A DNA stretch of 64,000 nt from Sipunculus nudus (Eukaryota > Annelida > Sipuncula > Golfingiida > Sipunculidae): NCBI GenBank assembly GCA_026874595.1, contig CM049316.1, positions 40,565,695-40,629,694 of the forward strand. Reading direction: 5' to 3'. Of this stretch, positions 23,760 to 36,775 are shown in pieces. The position numbers and the translations under genes were made by a program. The notes under the pieces were generated by a model. It saw only the letters and a program-made list of their open reading frames with translations, had not been told where the DNA came from and ran no database searches. Position 1 is the first letter of the stretch; the number at the start of each line of letters is the position of its first letter.

Positions 23760-24587
23760 TTAGATGAGCGGGGATACGTGGAAATCCTTGACTACCGTAG
23801 GACATCTACATGAAGTCTACATTTGTCATTATAGGCACCCTTCTATTACAGGGCATATACATTTTTACACATGCAATACTTAAATACCATCATATGGTGT
23901 TCTATGTACCTAACAATATTGTTCATGCCATAAGTTCTGTAATAAAATGTCAGCATATCAAATTCATTTGATGCATATATAATTCTGCCTGTCTGGTAAT
24001 GTTGATCTTGAAGAAAATGCTAGTCAGAGCAGATGATTATCTCAATATCAGCTACTTTCGAAAACGAGAATTAAGAAATAATATTCGTGGGTCTGACACA
24101 GGTGCGTTCTAAGGCAATTATCAGTTCATTATTAATATCGAGGGCATTTCTGTTTCTATCACCGTTGACAAAAAAAACAAAAAAGTATTGGCAGAAATAT
24201 GAGATGTGAAACAAAATGTGACATGTGAAACAAAACACTGCATTTGAAAACAAATATGGTCGTTTTTATTGTCATGATTGAAATTTAAAATCGCATTTGT
24301 TATGGTTCTTTATGTTGCCGTGTTCTTAATTAGCACACTGTACGGTGGTTTCTTGTCTTAACGAGTAATTTTCCTTGAACATATATTTTACAAAGCATTT
24401 GGGAAGGAAATGTAGGTAGATAATAAGCGACTGAAATGAAACTTAATTGGTAGAGATAAATAAGAGTCTGATCGTTTACTGGTTTTCTTTTGTGGACAAT
24501 AGAAATGTTCAGCGTACTAATATAATAACATATTATTAAATATTATATTATATATAGTAACATTTTATTAAATAATAAAGTATTAAA

Positions 24588-24666
24588 TAATATAATATAA
24601 TATAATATAATAAGATGTGATATGATATAATATAATATAATAGAATATAAGACAATATAATATAAT
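24588..24666. repeat. (TATAA)n pentanucleotide repeat
   Basis: Imperfect TATAA units with a few TGATA variants, about 80 bp. Confidence 0.9.
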
Positions 24667-27600
24667 GCAGTTATTATCCAATGGTACAAACCGGAACGTT
24701 CAAGTTTAAACCTTAGTGACAAAACAGCCAAGCACGTGCACTTCTCATGAAGACCCTCACCAGAGTCGTGATACCAAAGGCATTTTAAAAGCAATTCTTC
24801 CCAGTTTTCCGTAGAACAAAGGTACATAACTGACAAAAGGACAACGGGAGAGCAAAACCAGGAAATTCAATTTAAAACAGCATCACAAGAACTCAGGAGT
24901 CACCTGATTGTCAGACAAAGGGCCGACCTCGGTCAACAAGCCAGTGGCCGCCAGCGCTACCAACTACCAGATTGACTTCACAGGATCAGATAAACAGAAT
25001 CAAATATGAAAACATTCTGAGTGCGCTCAAGGAACATTCAGCGGCAAAACCCCACGGGCACAAGGTGTCAACTGACGTCTTTTCCGCGGGACACAAAGTG
25101 TCAACCGGCTGCTTTCGTGTGCTAATGGAGGAAACTTCATAGTACTGGGAAACGCAGCAACAATTGGTAACCAAACGTAAAGTGTTATTCTAACTTGTTT
25201 TAATTCTCTCAAATCTCTCTGTAAATTTGATTCTCCCTAAAGAAGTAAGACAATTCTATTATAATTATCATCGTGGAGGATTTTTTTGACAATATTGAAT
25301 GAATTTTACGATTGTAGAGGCGCCTTGATAAATGTCATAATGGAGCTATTTGTGTAGCATTGCATGTACCAAATCCATACAAATGGGAAAATATTGAAAA
25401 TATAAAATTATTTCGATACCCTCGGGGCGGGGGGTGTGGTCTTGCCACGTCTTTAAGGTTGTTGAAATATTGTAATTGTCTATATGTGACATTTATATAA
25501 GATAATTGGTCACATCTTGATCAGATTAAAGACATTCTGTATACACTGCAAGCCCTTTGACACTGACATAGGCCCCAAATGTTCCGACCACTGACAGCGG
25601 GGTATTGCTAGTTTGGATAAGAAGAGACTTTTTACAACCCTGCAGTATCTCGCCCCTTTTTATGTCATGAAAAAAACACGCCACAGGAACAGGCTTGTGA
25701 AAACAAGGCACTTCTTCAAAACAAAAACAGATTATGACCAGTGTTCCACGCCACCACACATGAAGTTAAACAGAAGGAGGATATGTAGTCGCCCCTGTTT
25801 ATCCGTATTATAGGTTTATTTTATTCTAAACGTATTTACCAAATGCGGGGTAAATTTTATATATTAGGGTTATGAGAAAGCTATAAAAATAGCCTCCACC
25901 AACTGAAAAAAAAGAGTAATCAGTACTAGAGTCAGAACAAATCTTAAACCGGGATTCGTTTTGAGATATTAAAGCAGTTCTTTATGGGGTTATTATTTAT
26001 AACCGTAAACCTGCTTTGTTTCTTACTAATATAACTTGCACATTAGTACCCTGCACAGGTGTACCTGCATATTAAAGTGTCATTGCAATCCTTCAAAAAG
26101 CTAATTAGATGAAATATAAAAAACATCTTCCAGTAGGCAACCAGCAGACATGTAAAAATAAAAAACGACCTTGCGATTTCCATTTTGTGATTTTTTTACT
26201 TCAACAATAGCTTGTATATTGTAGTCATGGTAGCGGGAACTCGCGTCGTGACTCGATTTCTCGAGAACAACTTTTGTTGCCTGTTTTAAACTCTCAATAT
26301 TACTGAATTCAAAATTTCCTGTTCTAATCTGGTACGCTCCCATTACGAGATACAGAGGCAACTGGTCTACTTGATTACAGAAGCACTTTCGGATGCCTCG
26401 ATTCCATGCTGTGAATATAAAGAACTCTATGCCCACTTATTCTGGCTCACAGTTAGTATATATTCATGAAGACGTAAATTATTTGTCCAGCCGAATCGAG
26501 ATAGTTCTGCTTTCAACTGCCGTGGAATTAAGGAAGCGTAGAATTCAATGGAGTTCATCCGAGTGAAAGCGAATAAAAAAGCTTTGCAATGAGTGTTTTA
26601 GAGGGTTTTGTGCTCCCTGTGATCAAGGTCATAGTCTTTTTTACACACAATGGAGTAGTCCATTTTATAATTTTTCTTTACATTATTCATGCAATATCTA
26701 GTTTTTCACAAAACTGATATATTTGTTATTAGATTATAGCATACTTGGCTTTCCTATTTATGCTTTATCGACTGAGCAAAATTCAAGGTCTTTTCGAAAT
26801 CATTTTCAGACTTAGCTGAATTCAGTCACTCTCAAGGCCTTGAGATTAAAAAATCCAGAATTGTTAGACATACTGGCACCCTGTTTATGGCAAAAGGCGT
26901 ATACTTATTTATCCCAACTAACTACATGCTATAAGAGATACAATTAAAAGCATCTCACTCTGAAAAATTGTATTACTAAAAGAAAGAACCATGACCAAGA
27001 AATTTTGCGGTGGACAGATAACCGTTAAAACTAGAATACATTATTAGTTACAGTGTCCTCGGAATCCTGCAAAAACTCCCTGCACGATGTCCTTCAATAT
27101 GCTCTACTAACTGGAGCCGGAAAGAAAGCATATTACTGCTGAAGAAAGTTCGTAAAACAATTCGTGTGTTGCAAAGTGAAATGTTCGTCTTTCATGGCAT
27201 GTTCGACCTATCATGTTCCATATATGCTCTGGTACAAGTACTTCTTCGACAGTTCCTGCAATAGTCCTGTTTTAAAACTTTTGTTCTTGCCCGGACTATG
27301 GCATGCTTTTGAGCACTTGTTGCTTCATCTGAGTCTGAGATATTATTCTCAACTCCGTGTTAGCTTTCGATTCAGTTGTTGTATAATCGGTATTATATCT
27401 ACTGTGGTTTGAGTGCATCACTGTGATGGATGGGTGATTTTATTCTGCAGCCCGTGTCTACAATGGTTTAGGCTTTTAACTCTTGCTGGAAATCGAGATT
27501 TCTGCAAGCATGTTTGTAAGCTGCGTATGTGTGTTTGTGTGTGTTTGTTGTTTGCCGGAAAACGAAGATTTCTGCAAGCATGTTGGTCAGTTGCGTATGT

Positions 27601-27714
27601 CTGTTTTTGGGTCTGTTTGTGTGTTTGTCCGCACTCTACTGGTCACCATTTTGTAGCAATCGATCAGAAACTTACATATTTGATTGAAAATCAAATGTTC
27701 TGGAAGTCTATTGT

Positions 27715-29290
27715 TTAAGGTCAATATAGGTCAAAAGTCAGGATCAAGGAAATCGAAAAACTTCGTAATTTTATTTTTGTCATAACTTCGTCAAAAAAGG
27801 CCTATATACATAAACTGCAGCTCATTTTGTTCCTCTGTGCGTTCTCCATGAGATGGTCTAGTCAATTGTCATCAAAAGTTAGCGAAAAATGTCAAAATAT
27901 TATTACATAATAACTTTGTCAAATATTGGTCCTATCTTCACAAACTATTACATATTTGTTAATCTTGGTCTTCATCATAGCCTAGTCTAGTCAACTGGCC
28001 TCGACTTTGTATCACTTTGCCAGTATGTCTGTCTGTTTGTCAATTCTCCTGAATATCCCCTGCTTGCTTGTTCTTGCGTCTTACATATAGTATTCGACAG
28101 GCCATAGTTTTGAAGGAATCACTTTGTTACTTTGTTACTTTTTTGTGGGGGCGGTGGTGGAATGGTAAAGGTGCCGGGCTCATGATCGAGAGGTCGTGAG
28201 TTCGAATCCCGGTCAGACCCCCACCATGCCAAGACCCATAGGCAAGGTCCCTACCGCAAGTGTGCATCTGTCCACCCGGCAGTAGAAATGGGTACCAGTA
28301 GATACTGGGAAGGTAACCTGCGATGGACTAGCGTCCCATCCAGGAGGAGTCTAACTCCGAAGTCGCTTCACGCTACAGAAACCGGGATAAGCTCCGGCCT
28401 GATGAGCCATTAGGCTCGGGTGTAAAAGCCCAGCAGACTTTACCCACCTACCTACTACTTTGTTACTTACAAATATCTTATATCGGAATTATTTCTGGAA
28501 GCTGTATGTGTATTTTTTAAATAGGTCAAAGTTCAAGGTCATAAAAACACGTCAAATTATTATTTCCCTCCAAATTTTGTCAATATTTGTCATATCTTCA
28601 AACATAATGGCTGATTTCTTTCTCTTTGTCCTAATTTGCCCAACTGTCTTCCACTCTGGGTCAGTTTGTCAGTACGTCTGTCCGTTTTCAGTTGTCCACA
28701 ATTTAAACTGCTAGCTGGTTCTTGCTCTGACATAAAGCAATCTACAGGCCACAGTTTTTCAGGAATCACTTTGTGTAAGTTACACTTATCGTATATCGGA
28801 ACAATTTCTTGAAGCTGTATGTGTATTTTAAAATGCATCAAAGTTCAAAGTCAAGATCATCAAAACAAATCAAAATCTTATTTCCCTCATAATTTTGTCT
28901 GTATTGTTCCTATCTTCACAACCATGGTTCATTTCATTCTTCTTCTTTGTCTTCTTTATGGCATGATCTAGTTATCTGTCTCCCACTCTTGGTCAGTTTG
29001 TCAGTAAGTGTGTCCGTATGTCAGTTGTCCTCAATTTCGACTACTTGCTTGTTCTTTGGTCTCACAGATAACATTCTATAAGCCACAGTTTTACAGGAAT
29101 CACTTTGTCACTTATACATCTGGTATATGTCAATAATTTCATAAAGAGCAATTTTTTTTTGGTAAACATAGGACAAAGGTCAAGGACATAAAAAAAATAC
29201 AAAACACGTTTTTCTTCATATTTTGTCAACAACAAACACACTCACATAAACTGTACCTCATGTTTTATCACATTGCCCTGACTGACCTTT
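27715..29290 (+). repeat. ~320-335-bp tandem array, about four diverged units, interrupted by a SINE
   Basis: Landmarks repeat in order. 'aggaatcacttt' occurs at 28114, 28761 and 29095; 'gtcagta.gt.tgtc.gt' near 28018, 28668 and 29002; 'tgaagctgtatgtgtatttt' at about 28500 and 28813; and 'aggtcaaagttcaaggtca'-type words in each unit. After subtracting the 328-bp SINE plus duplication, the spacings are about 319 and 334 bp. Confidence 0.85.
28141..28456 (+). mobile_element. tRNA-derived SINE, apparently complete, with 12-bp TSD
   Basis: A tRNA-like head (about 28148-28222) has an A box ggtggaatggt and a perfect B box gttcgaatccc. The body contains gcgatggactagcgtcccatccagg, which resembles the conserved core of V-type SINEs, and ends in a short acccacctacctact tail. 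It is flanked by direct repeats actttgttactt at 28129-28140 and 28457-28468. Non-coding; mobilised in trans by a LINE (established for SINEs). Confidence 0.88.
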
Positions 29291-31289
29291 ATCTTGGTAT
29301 TACTGTTTCTCTCAATTCCGTCTTGTTTTATAATTAACTGTGTTCAGTTTCGGCCGTTTAAAATGGGATCACTTGTTAAAGACATCGAAGCGAAGTTCGA
29401 TGGATCGGCGGAACACGACTATAAACAAGAAACATATTGAGTATATTTGAAAAGAACGAGAACCATACAAGAATTACTTTTAAAAATATTAAAGAAAAAT
29501 ATCCAGGGTTGTATGAAAAGAATTCAAGTAAACATCTTTTACAGAAAAGGTCATAAAATGGGCAGGTAAAATGGTTAAAAAGAGGGAAAAGGTCATTGCA
29601 TTGACCTTTACCAATCGGCGGGGCCCAGCTGATACCATGACGACCACCTGATGTCAGACACTGGGCAATAAGTGCTAAGATTCTGATGTAGTTTTGTACA
29701 GGCCAAAAAGTTTTAGAATTATTCACATTCCGTTTACATTTTCACGGTTTTCATGCATTAATTCAGTGTTTAGCACCTGGGAAACATCACGTTTACATCA
29801 TAAGTTCTTTAAACATATGAAGTTTCAGTAAATTTTATGTGGAAATCACGATTTTATGCCCTCATCATATCATATGTCAGTACTTGACGCCTTGGCAAAT
29901 ACATAAGAGTGTTCATGCTGTAAAAGTCGCGATAAGGTCTTCTTACAAATAGACTAAATACTGACAAGCGGGGACATTGCATGGCCGTTTTAAGATTATG
30001 GCCTAATAGATTATACTTAATTCTTCTTTAAATTATCTGCTACTATTAGCAGCTTTTGCATGATTTGTATTATTACATCATTTATAGTTTCCATTGATCA
30101 AAAATAATTTAAAAAAATGAACACTAAAGTCTATCGGCAATTGCAGGCAATGAACACGTCACCTTGTGGCCAAGGTCATAATGCAACATGTACATATATT
30201 TTATATGAATATATAAACAAGTAGAACGAATAAATTTCTAGCGCTTATTGTTGTTTGCTTGGGTTTATGCTCCCCAGAGAGCTGAGCTAAGCTACAATCA
30301 TACACAGGCCCGAACGACAAGAAACGCAAAATGTAAAGTCAGATGAGACTGACATGGTCGGTGATAGCAGACTATAAACTGGTACCTTTACAGGTCTCTC
30401 GAGAGATGGAACGTCCTTATCGCTGCCGGTTAATACGGGGTTACTCGGACTGGCACGTGACAATATCAGCCCGCATTAGAAAATTAGGGTTACACGGCCC
30501 GAGGACCGTAAAAAATGGACAATGAATTTCTTCAACTTCAGCTGTACGATTGTTCACATGGCGTCATTTACCAAATGAATTCATCCAACCTATTATGGAA
30601 GTCAGGGTAAATTTTAAAAAGAAGCTGAAGCTGACGAAGTTTACCATTGATTACATGCGTAATCGTTTAATAAAACTATTGTGAACATATGGATTGGGCA
30701 AGAGGTTTTGTAAGTGAATACCGTGCACGGTAAACGACAATTCGTGTTTACATGCGAATACTTGACCCTTATGTTTGTCCAATGTTTGTAACTTTACCCT
30801 TATTTGGTTACAATTTAGAAATATTTCCGGGGATGTAATAATCAGCAAGTTTAAGGAGGCCTGACCATAATACAGTTATATTATGAAAAATTAAAACCAG
30901 AAACCAAGAAAATTATTGATGTGGCCGTACTTAGGACTAATAATAAATTTACCACGTAGCACCGGGCGGTTAAGTTCAAGGTTAGACAAAAAACTAATGC
31001 ATACAATATGGAAAAATTGTGGCCAATTCGCTGTCACAGCTTGAGCTAAGTAATTTATTAAGGGTGGCTCTTTCGCTGTACGAACACTTAAGGACCACAG
31101 TAACCAAATTACCAAGGAAAACAATCTGTTATGAGGTCAGAGCGGGCATTCTAGTCGTTTGTTGTCCGAATAAGTGAGTGATGAACACACGTTCGGTATA
31201 TCACATTAAAACAAGTATGATGGAATACCCTCCAAGAGCCTGGCTAACACAGACCATGTTATATGCAAGTCTGTCAGACACAGTTCCGT

Positions 31290-31500
31290 ATGAAGAAATA
31301 TGAAGGGTACTCAGGGGGGGGGGGGGGGTGAAGGGCAAAGTACCTTCATGCCCCTCTTTTATTTTAAGGGGAGTAGGAATAATGTTTACATTTACATCTG
31401 GCAGTTATTACTTTTGTCATATTTTCATCAAATCTCTTTCATCACACATCTCATACTGAAAACATTTTTGAATAAACATCAATCAACTGCCTCGCTGAAC
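31290..31500 (+). repeat. Poly-G-associated repeat, possible relative of the 52.7/54.3-kb pair
   Basis: A 15-nt G run (31314-31328) is followed by aaagtaccttcatgcccctc and ttaaggggagtaggaataatg. Similar words (gtccccttcatttacttcaggggtggggataaagtacc) precede the copy at 52729. Match is short. Confidence 0.45.
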
Positions 31501-31694
31501 GGTGACAAATTTAACCTTATCGTAATTTGTAAAAAAAAATCAGATTAAATATAAATGTTCAATTAGGTCGTGTTTAACATTGAGCACACAGAAATATATA
31601 TCCCATAATATATGAATGGATTGCCGGAATAAAGGAACTTTGATTTCTGAGGAGAGAGATATTGCTCTTCTTTTTATAAGGAGATTTTTTAGCA

Positions 31695-31708
31695 CCCCCC
31701 CCCCCCCC
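31695..31708. repeat. Poly-C tract
   Basis: 14 C in a row. Confidence 0.95.
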
Positions 31709-31854
31709 GGCTTTGGCATCATGGTTCATTTTAAATTAACACGAATTCCGATAGATTGCAGTCTAAATTTGCTAAATGTTTACACACAGCCCCTTCCTCA
31801 CCAACCCACCTCTGCGCCCCCTAATCTGAAAACCAAAACCGCTCCTGTCTATTC

Positions 31855-31915
31855 CCAGGGAAGGGGCGTGGGGGTGGGGGTGAGGGGCGTGCGGTTGGGT
31901 GGGGGGACGCTTCTC
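31855..31915 (+). other. G-run cluster, possible G-quadruplex
   Basis: Repeated runs of three to six G separated by one to four bases (ggggcgtgggggtgggggtgaggggcg...). On the template strand for this minus gene the RNA would be C-rich, so any quadruplex would form in DNA. Confidence 0.5.
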
Positions 31916-31934
31916 TTGGTACTTCTCTGGACAA

Positions 31935-32229
31935 AGTGGCGTTTTTGAAGATTGGCGTTATTGAAGAGAGTAATTTAGTCCGTTAAAATATTTTTGATTT
32001 GAATTGTTTCAAGGCAAATTACGTGAACATTTGTGTATATGTTTTAGTAAGAGCTTTCACAGAATAAGTAATATTTTGCGCATGTGAAATGTTAAAAGGA
32101 ATATTTCCTTAATTTATAACAAATTTTGATTTTGAGGTTTGACAGTTGGGACAAGTACTCCAGGCAATCCCCACAATTCCAAACTGGAACAGGTTCGTGT
32201 TGAGTAGAGGAGACCCTTGTGGAAGGGTG
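31935..32229 (+). repeat. A-D repeat family, copy B
   Basis: Shares taatattttgcgcatgtgaaatg, aaattttgattttgaggtttgacag, ttccaaactgga and gagtagaggagaccc...gaagggtg with copies A and C. The left end is diverged. Confidence 0.75.
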
Positions 32230-35162
32230 CACCCCATCTTAATCTGCTTATGCTTCACTATATTAAGTGGGATGCATGAAGCAATTCCTGCCAGCCACTG
32301 CCCCGCAAGTGCTAAGACCTGATCAAGGACAAACTTACCCGCCCTAATGGCAGAGCAGGCGGGGACGTAATATAATTTGATTCTGGCACGCAAGATCTGC
32401 CCGGTAAATAGTGCTTCTTGCCCCTTAAATGGCTGCCTTTTCTGTAGGACAATTTACAAATAAAATCTAAATTATGTTTGATTCAGGTTTGTATACAAGG
32501 AATTATAACACGGCCAGTCTGAAGCACCGGGTTTCCTAAGGTATCTGGTAAACTGTATTTTAATCCGTCCACAAGGCTTTTTGGGAGGAGAAAAAATGTC
32601 ATTACGAAGACTTTAACAGGCTTAATGTTAACGTGAGTTTCCGTCAGTACGGCTTCACGTTGATCAAAGTTTCCGCTACGTACCCGACACACAGCGTCAC
32701 ATTTAACATGACAGCTACCCAGTACGCAGACCATTGTTACAGTAACACAGTTAATGCAAATGCTGTTTTTCGTTTCATTGTGCTATTTTGCGAGCCTGCG
32801 GGACACCAACTATCATCGGTTTTGTTTCTCTGATGGGCGGAATTTAACTCCCTAAGTGAGTAAACGAACTCCCATTTATTCTTACATCACTCCATATACA
32901 GCTGCTGCCGGAAGCGTAGTTTTCTCGTTCATATATTTGATGTTTTGTCACCAAAATCCTAACAAATACGGGAAGTACAATTTGGGAAATGTATTTCAGC
33001 ACCTTCAAAACGGCTTTAAAGACTTGAAAGAGTACACTTAAAAAAGGTCACTATAGATGTAAATTCCCTGTGGGCCTAGGAAATGTGATACTTCATATGA
33101 AGGGGAGAATTTTGGGTTTATTATGATCAATGGTTAATGTCGTAATTTTTCTGAACAAAATTTGTTGTTTTTTTTTATTACTATAGACCATCCTAGGATT
33201 ATATTTAATACATAACCTAAATAGGTTAAGTACACCTTCAAAAGACTAATCACAGCAAAGACCCTTTAACGCCATGTTGCCATATCGTATCTCTCAATAT
33301 CATTATATCTTTCAGAAACTCTGGTTCGTATGTTTAATATTACTTATTAATGTTAAAAAAATTGGGATAAAAAAATGAATTATAACTACGAATATAATTT
33401 CTGTCCATTTTGAATTATTTCGGCAATGAAATTGGAAGTGTTCATGAAGAGCCGCAATTTTTATGGTCAGAATACCGTCAGCCCGATCTTGGTTGGTACA
33501 GTTACGACTTGCGGGTTCCATTTCACACAAGCGTGATCATATATCCAAGGAATGGTGATCCAGTCCAAAATGGAGTTTCATCTGTTGTACAAAAAGAACT
33601 TGTCTGAACTACGAGCCAAATCAATGTCAAGTTGAGCAGAGCCGAGCTTGCCTTAATTCGCCCGCCGTCATTTCATTATTTCGTAATTTATTATCGCCTA
33701 CTTTGTAAGACCCAGTTTGACTAACAGGCACTCGACATCAGGGTATGGTTGGTTAGATATCTGCCAGTATCTGTCGGTAATCGAACTGTCGAGACATTTA
33801 ACGTGAACACACTGGGTTCCAGAGATACACTGAACGGGACCTATTCTGATATCTGGCGTCTATTAACTACAGAAAACCCCTTGAACCTTTTATAAAAATA
33901 GGACAGAAAACGCCGACCCAATCACACACAGGCTTTTCGTTTTAGTTTTTATCCACGTGTTTATAGCACGGAATTACGTGCATATATGCTGACACGTTCC
34001 AATGGAGACGTGCTTGTCCGCAAGCATACCCGTATCTCACCGACACCACGTCCTTACAAATGGGAACATAGCTTGATGCGCGAAACGAAGAAAATCAACG
34101 AGACTTCCAGGTAACCAAATCAGGAAAGAAGCAAGAAGCTTGGTATGAAACTGGAAGAAAGCACGATTTAACATTTTCAATACCATATACACGTCGGTTG
34201 GAAATCCTGTAATGAATTTTAACCAATAATATATAAACGAAAAACATGTTTGCGACATTTTGATAGCCTGACAAAGGGTAACCAGATCCGGACTGGCATG
34301 CTGATGACGTCAATACCAGGGTATCAAATATATAAGCTAGTGTGATTTGTTATCAAATACGGAAATAAATATGAAAACCATTTGCCTTGTTTCATGGGGG
34401 ACTTTTTTTAACTTTTTTTAGGGACGGAGGTCCAAAGAATATTTTGTCCCACACACTTTTAATTGTGATAACACACTTTTTTTTTAAATTTCGAGATAAA
34501 TCAGTCTTTTAATCAGTTAATAGTTTTGTGTTTTTTTTTAATAATATTTCAAATATGCATTTTATATTGAGACAGTTGCATGCGTCAACTAACTCATTGA
34601 TGAAAAATATGAAAGCCCATGTGCTTGAAGGTTTAAATCTAACGTAAATTTAAACAATATATCAAATAATATTGAGCAATAATTATCTTCGTAAAATGAA
34701 ATATGTTATATATATATATATATAATGTTTGTTGAGGGAGAAAAAATGTTGATATTCTAAGAGAGAGGTTTGTCCTAGAGTCATAAGGGGCAGGGGGCCG
34801 GAGAATTTGAGTGGTTGTTCTTAAACATCGAGTTGGTTGGATGGGGCGGGCGGGGGATCGGGGTTTGGCAGGTTAGGGGCTTCTGTCGGTACTATTTTGG
34901 ATTTTCTGACTCACATTTTCTAACCAAAACGAGGCTGATGATGAATAATGTAATAGTTAACAAAAACACTTCCCGTGTGGTTAATATGCCACAGTGTGAA
35001 ACACCATAAATATACGATTTCAATCATGTTCAAATCAAATTAACCCTGATACAAAGGTGCGGAAACACTTTCAGTTTGCGCGGAAATACAAATTTAGTCA
35101 CGTTTAGATTTGTTGCCAGGACACTGGAACGAGTCTCTATAGGGATTCGCTATTTATCATAC

Positions 35163-35232
35163 GAGGCACGTGCGAGGTTTAAACCGGGCACCCCCTAATG
35201 TCCAGCGCCTTCACTACTAGGCTATGTCCCAC
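35163..35232 (-). repeat. tRNA-like SINE head (minus strand)
   Basis: On the minus strand, an A-box-like tagcctagtagtgaagg and a B-box-like ggtttaaacct are about 35 bp apart. The acceptor stem does not pair well, so it is not called a tRNA gene. Confidence 0.5.
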
Positions 35233-36286
35233 ATCTACACCAAATGAGTTAATGGTATCCTTCTATGGATGAAGACGGTGACCCCGCACTCGTCCGGTGG
35301 CCATGATGTCAGGTTATATTGCCAATGGTTACGCATACAATGCATTAACTGTCTGCTCACATTGCCCTGGTTCCGTTCTGATGCTTACTGTACTCGGACA
35401 ACAAGACCTGAAATTATAGAAATTTTCCAAAGGACCACGGGTCCGTACAGGGGCAGATAACATATCGGCCCTACATTCTTTTTTTTTTTTTTTGGTTAAA
35501 ACTGTTTTTAATACTATTTCTTTTAATATGTTATACCGAGTTTGCAATTTATTTGTTTGTTAATTTTTTTTGTTGGTTAAAACATGTTATGTATTCCTTT
35601 TAATGCAATCGGTAACTGGGTAAATTAAATCATACTAAACCCGCCTAAAACGTCGATCAGCACTTGCATGCCAGTAGCCTTATTCATGCAGGAGACGTCT
35701 GCGGTGTTTGTAATTCAAAATGCTGATTTTTACAAGGATTTTAACAGGAAACCAGACTCCAATTAAACTTATGAAGAAGTAATCCTGCAGCCTTATGTTC
35801 AACAGCCGCATCACTTTCACGGATTTACCCCTTCTGAGAAGTAAAAATAGTCCGTAATTAGCGCAGCTGAACTGGAAGTGAAGGAAAATTTCAATTTTTA
35901 AAAATTTTTTTTTAGGAGTTCATGTTTTACAAGCCATGGTATCTAACATACACCGACAAGTTTATCCAGAAGACAAAAACAACGTAAAGGTTATTAATTT
36001 TGCCTGCCCAGCGGCACATTTCACAGGCCCTCCATGAGTTCTGCAGGAAAATTGGTAAATTATGGCGCTAATACCGACCCTTGGACAATCATGGCGCTCG
36101 GGGCCCACTACTTGAAGCGGGGGAGGGATGGGGTATTTTTTTTCCTTCTAAGCAAGCATTTAAATTCAAATCTAACAGGCAAATAATTATTTTGTTTTCT
36201 CTTGTGATAAAATGAACGTATTTCTTCTCCCTTTTGTAACGATCCGTTTAAAATTAAAATCACTCCTGATGGCCTTGGCATACACT

Positions 36287-36775
36287 CACGCTTGTTATAG
36301 ACTACCACCTGTTATTGACTATCACCTGTTATTGTCTACCGCCTGTTATTGACTACCACATGTTATTGAGTAACACCTGATATTGAATATCACCTGTTAT
36401 TGACTAGCACCTGTTACTGGCTAGCACATGTTACTGAAGACCGCCTGTTTTTGACTAATGCCTGTTATTGACTACACCGCCTGTTATTATCTACCATATA
36501 CCGCCTGCAATAGACTACCTTCTGTCATTGACTAACTTCTGTTATAGACTACTACATGTTATTGACTACCGCCTGTTATTGACTGCCACCTGTTATTGAC
36601 TGCCGCCTGTTATCGACTGCCACTTGTTATTGACTATCGCCTGTTATTCTCTACCGCCTGTTATTGAATACCGCCTGTCATTGACTAACGCCTGTTATTG
36701 ACTACCGCCTATTTTTGTCCAACGCCTGTGACTAACTACCACGTCTTTGACTACCACCTGTTATTGACCACCTCC
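36287..36775 (+). repeat. 17-bp minisatellite, about 28 units
   Basis: Imperfect tandem repeats of accgcctgttattgact / accacctgttattgact. Variation is mostly cacc/cgcc and single-base changes. No flanking duplication was seen. Units are directly head to tail with no unique spacers, so it is not CRISPR-like. Confidence 0.95.

Noticed and set aside
26101-26436. 111-codon minus-strand ORF in the giant intron
   Set aside because: Composition looks somewhat protein-like, but no motif was recognised and it has no phase link to the receptor exons. A database search could change this.
28148-28222. tRNA gene with a good B box
   Set aside because: It is the head of a longer element flanked by a target-site duplication, so it is part of a SINE.
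36287-36775. Regular repeats that could suggest a CRISPR array
   Set aside because: Units are contiguous with no unique spacers and the genome is clearly eukaryotic; it is a minisatellite.
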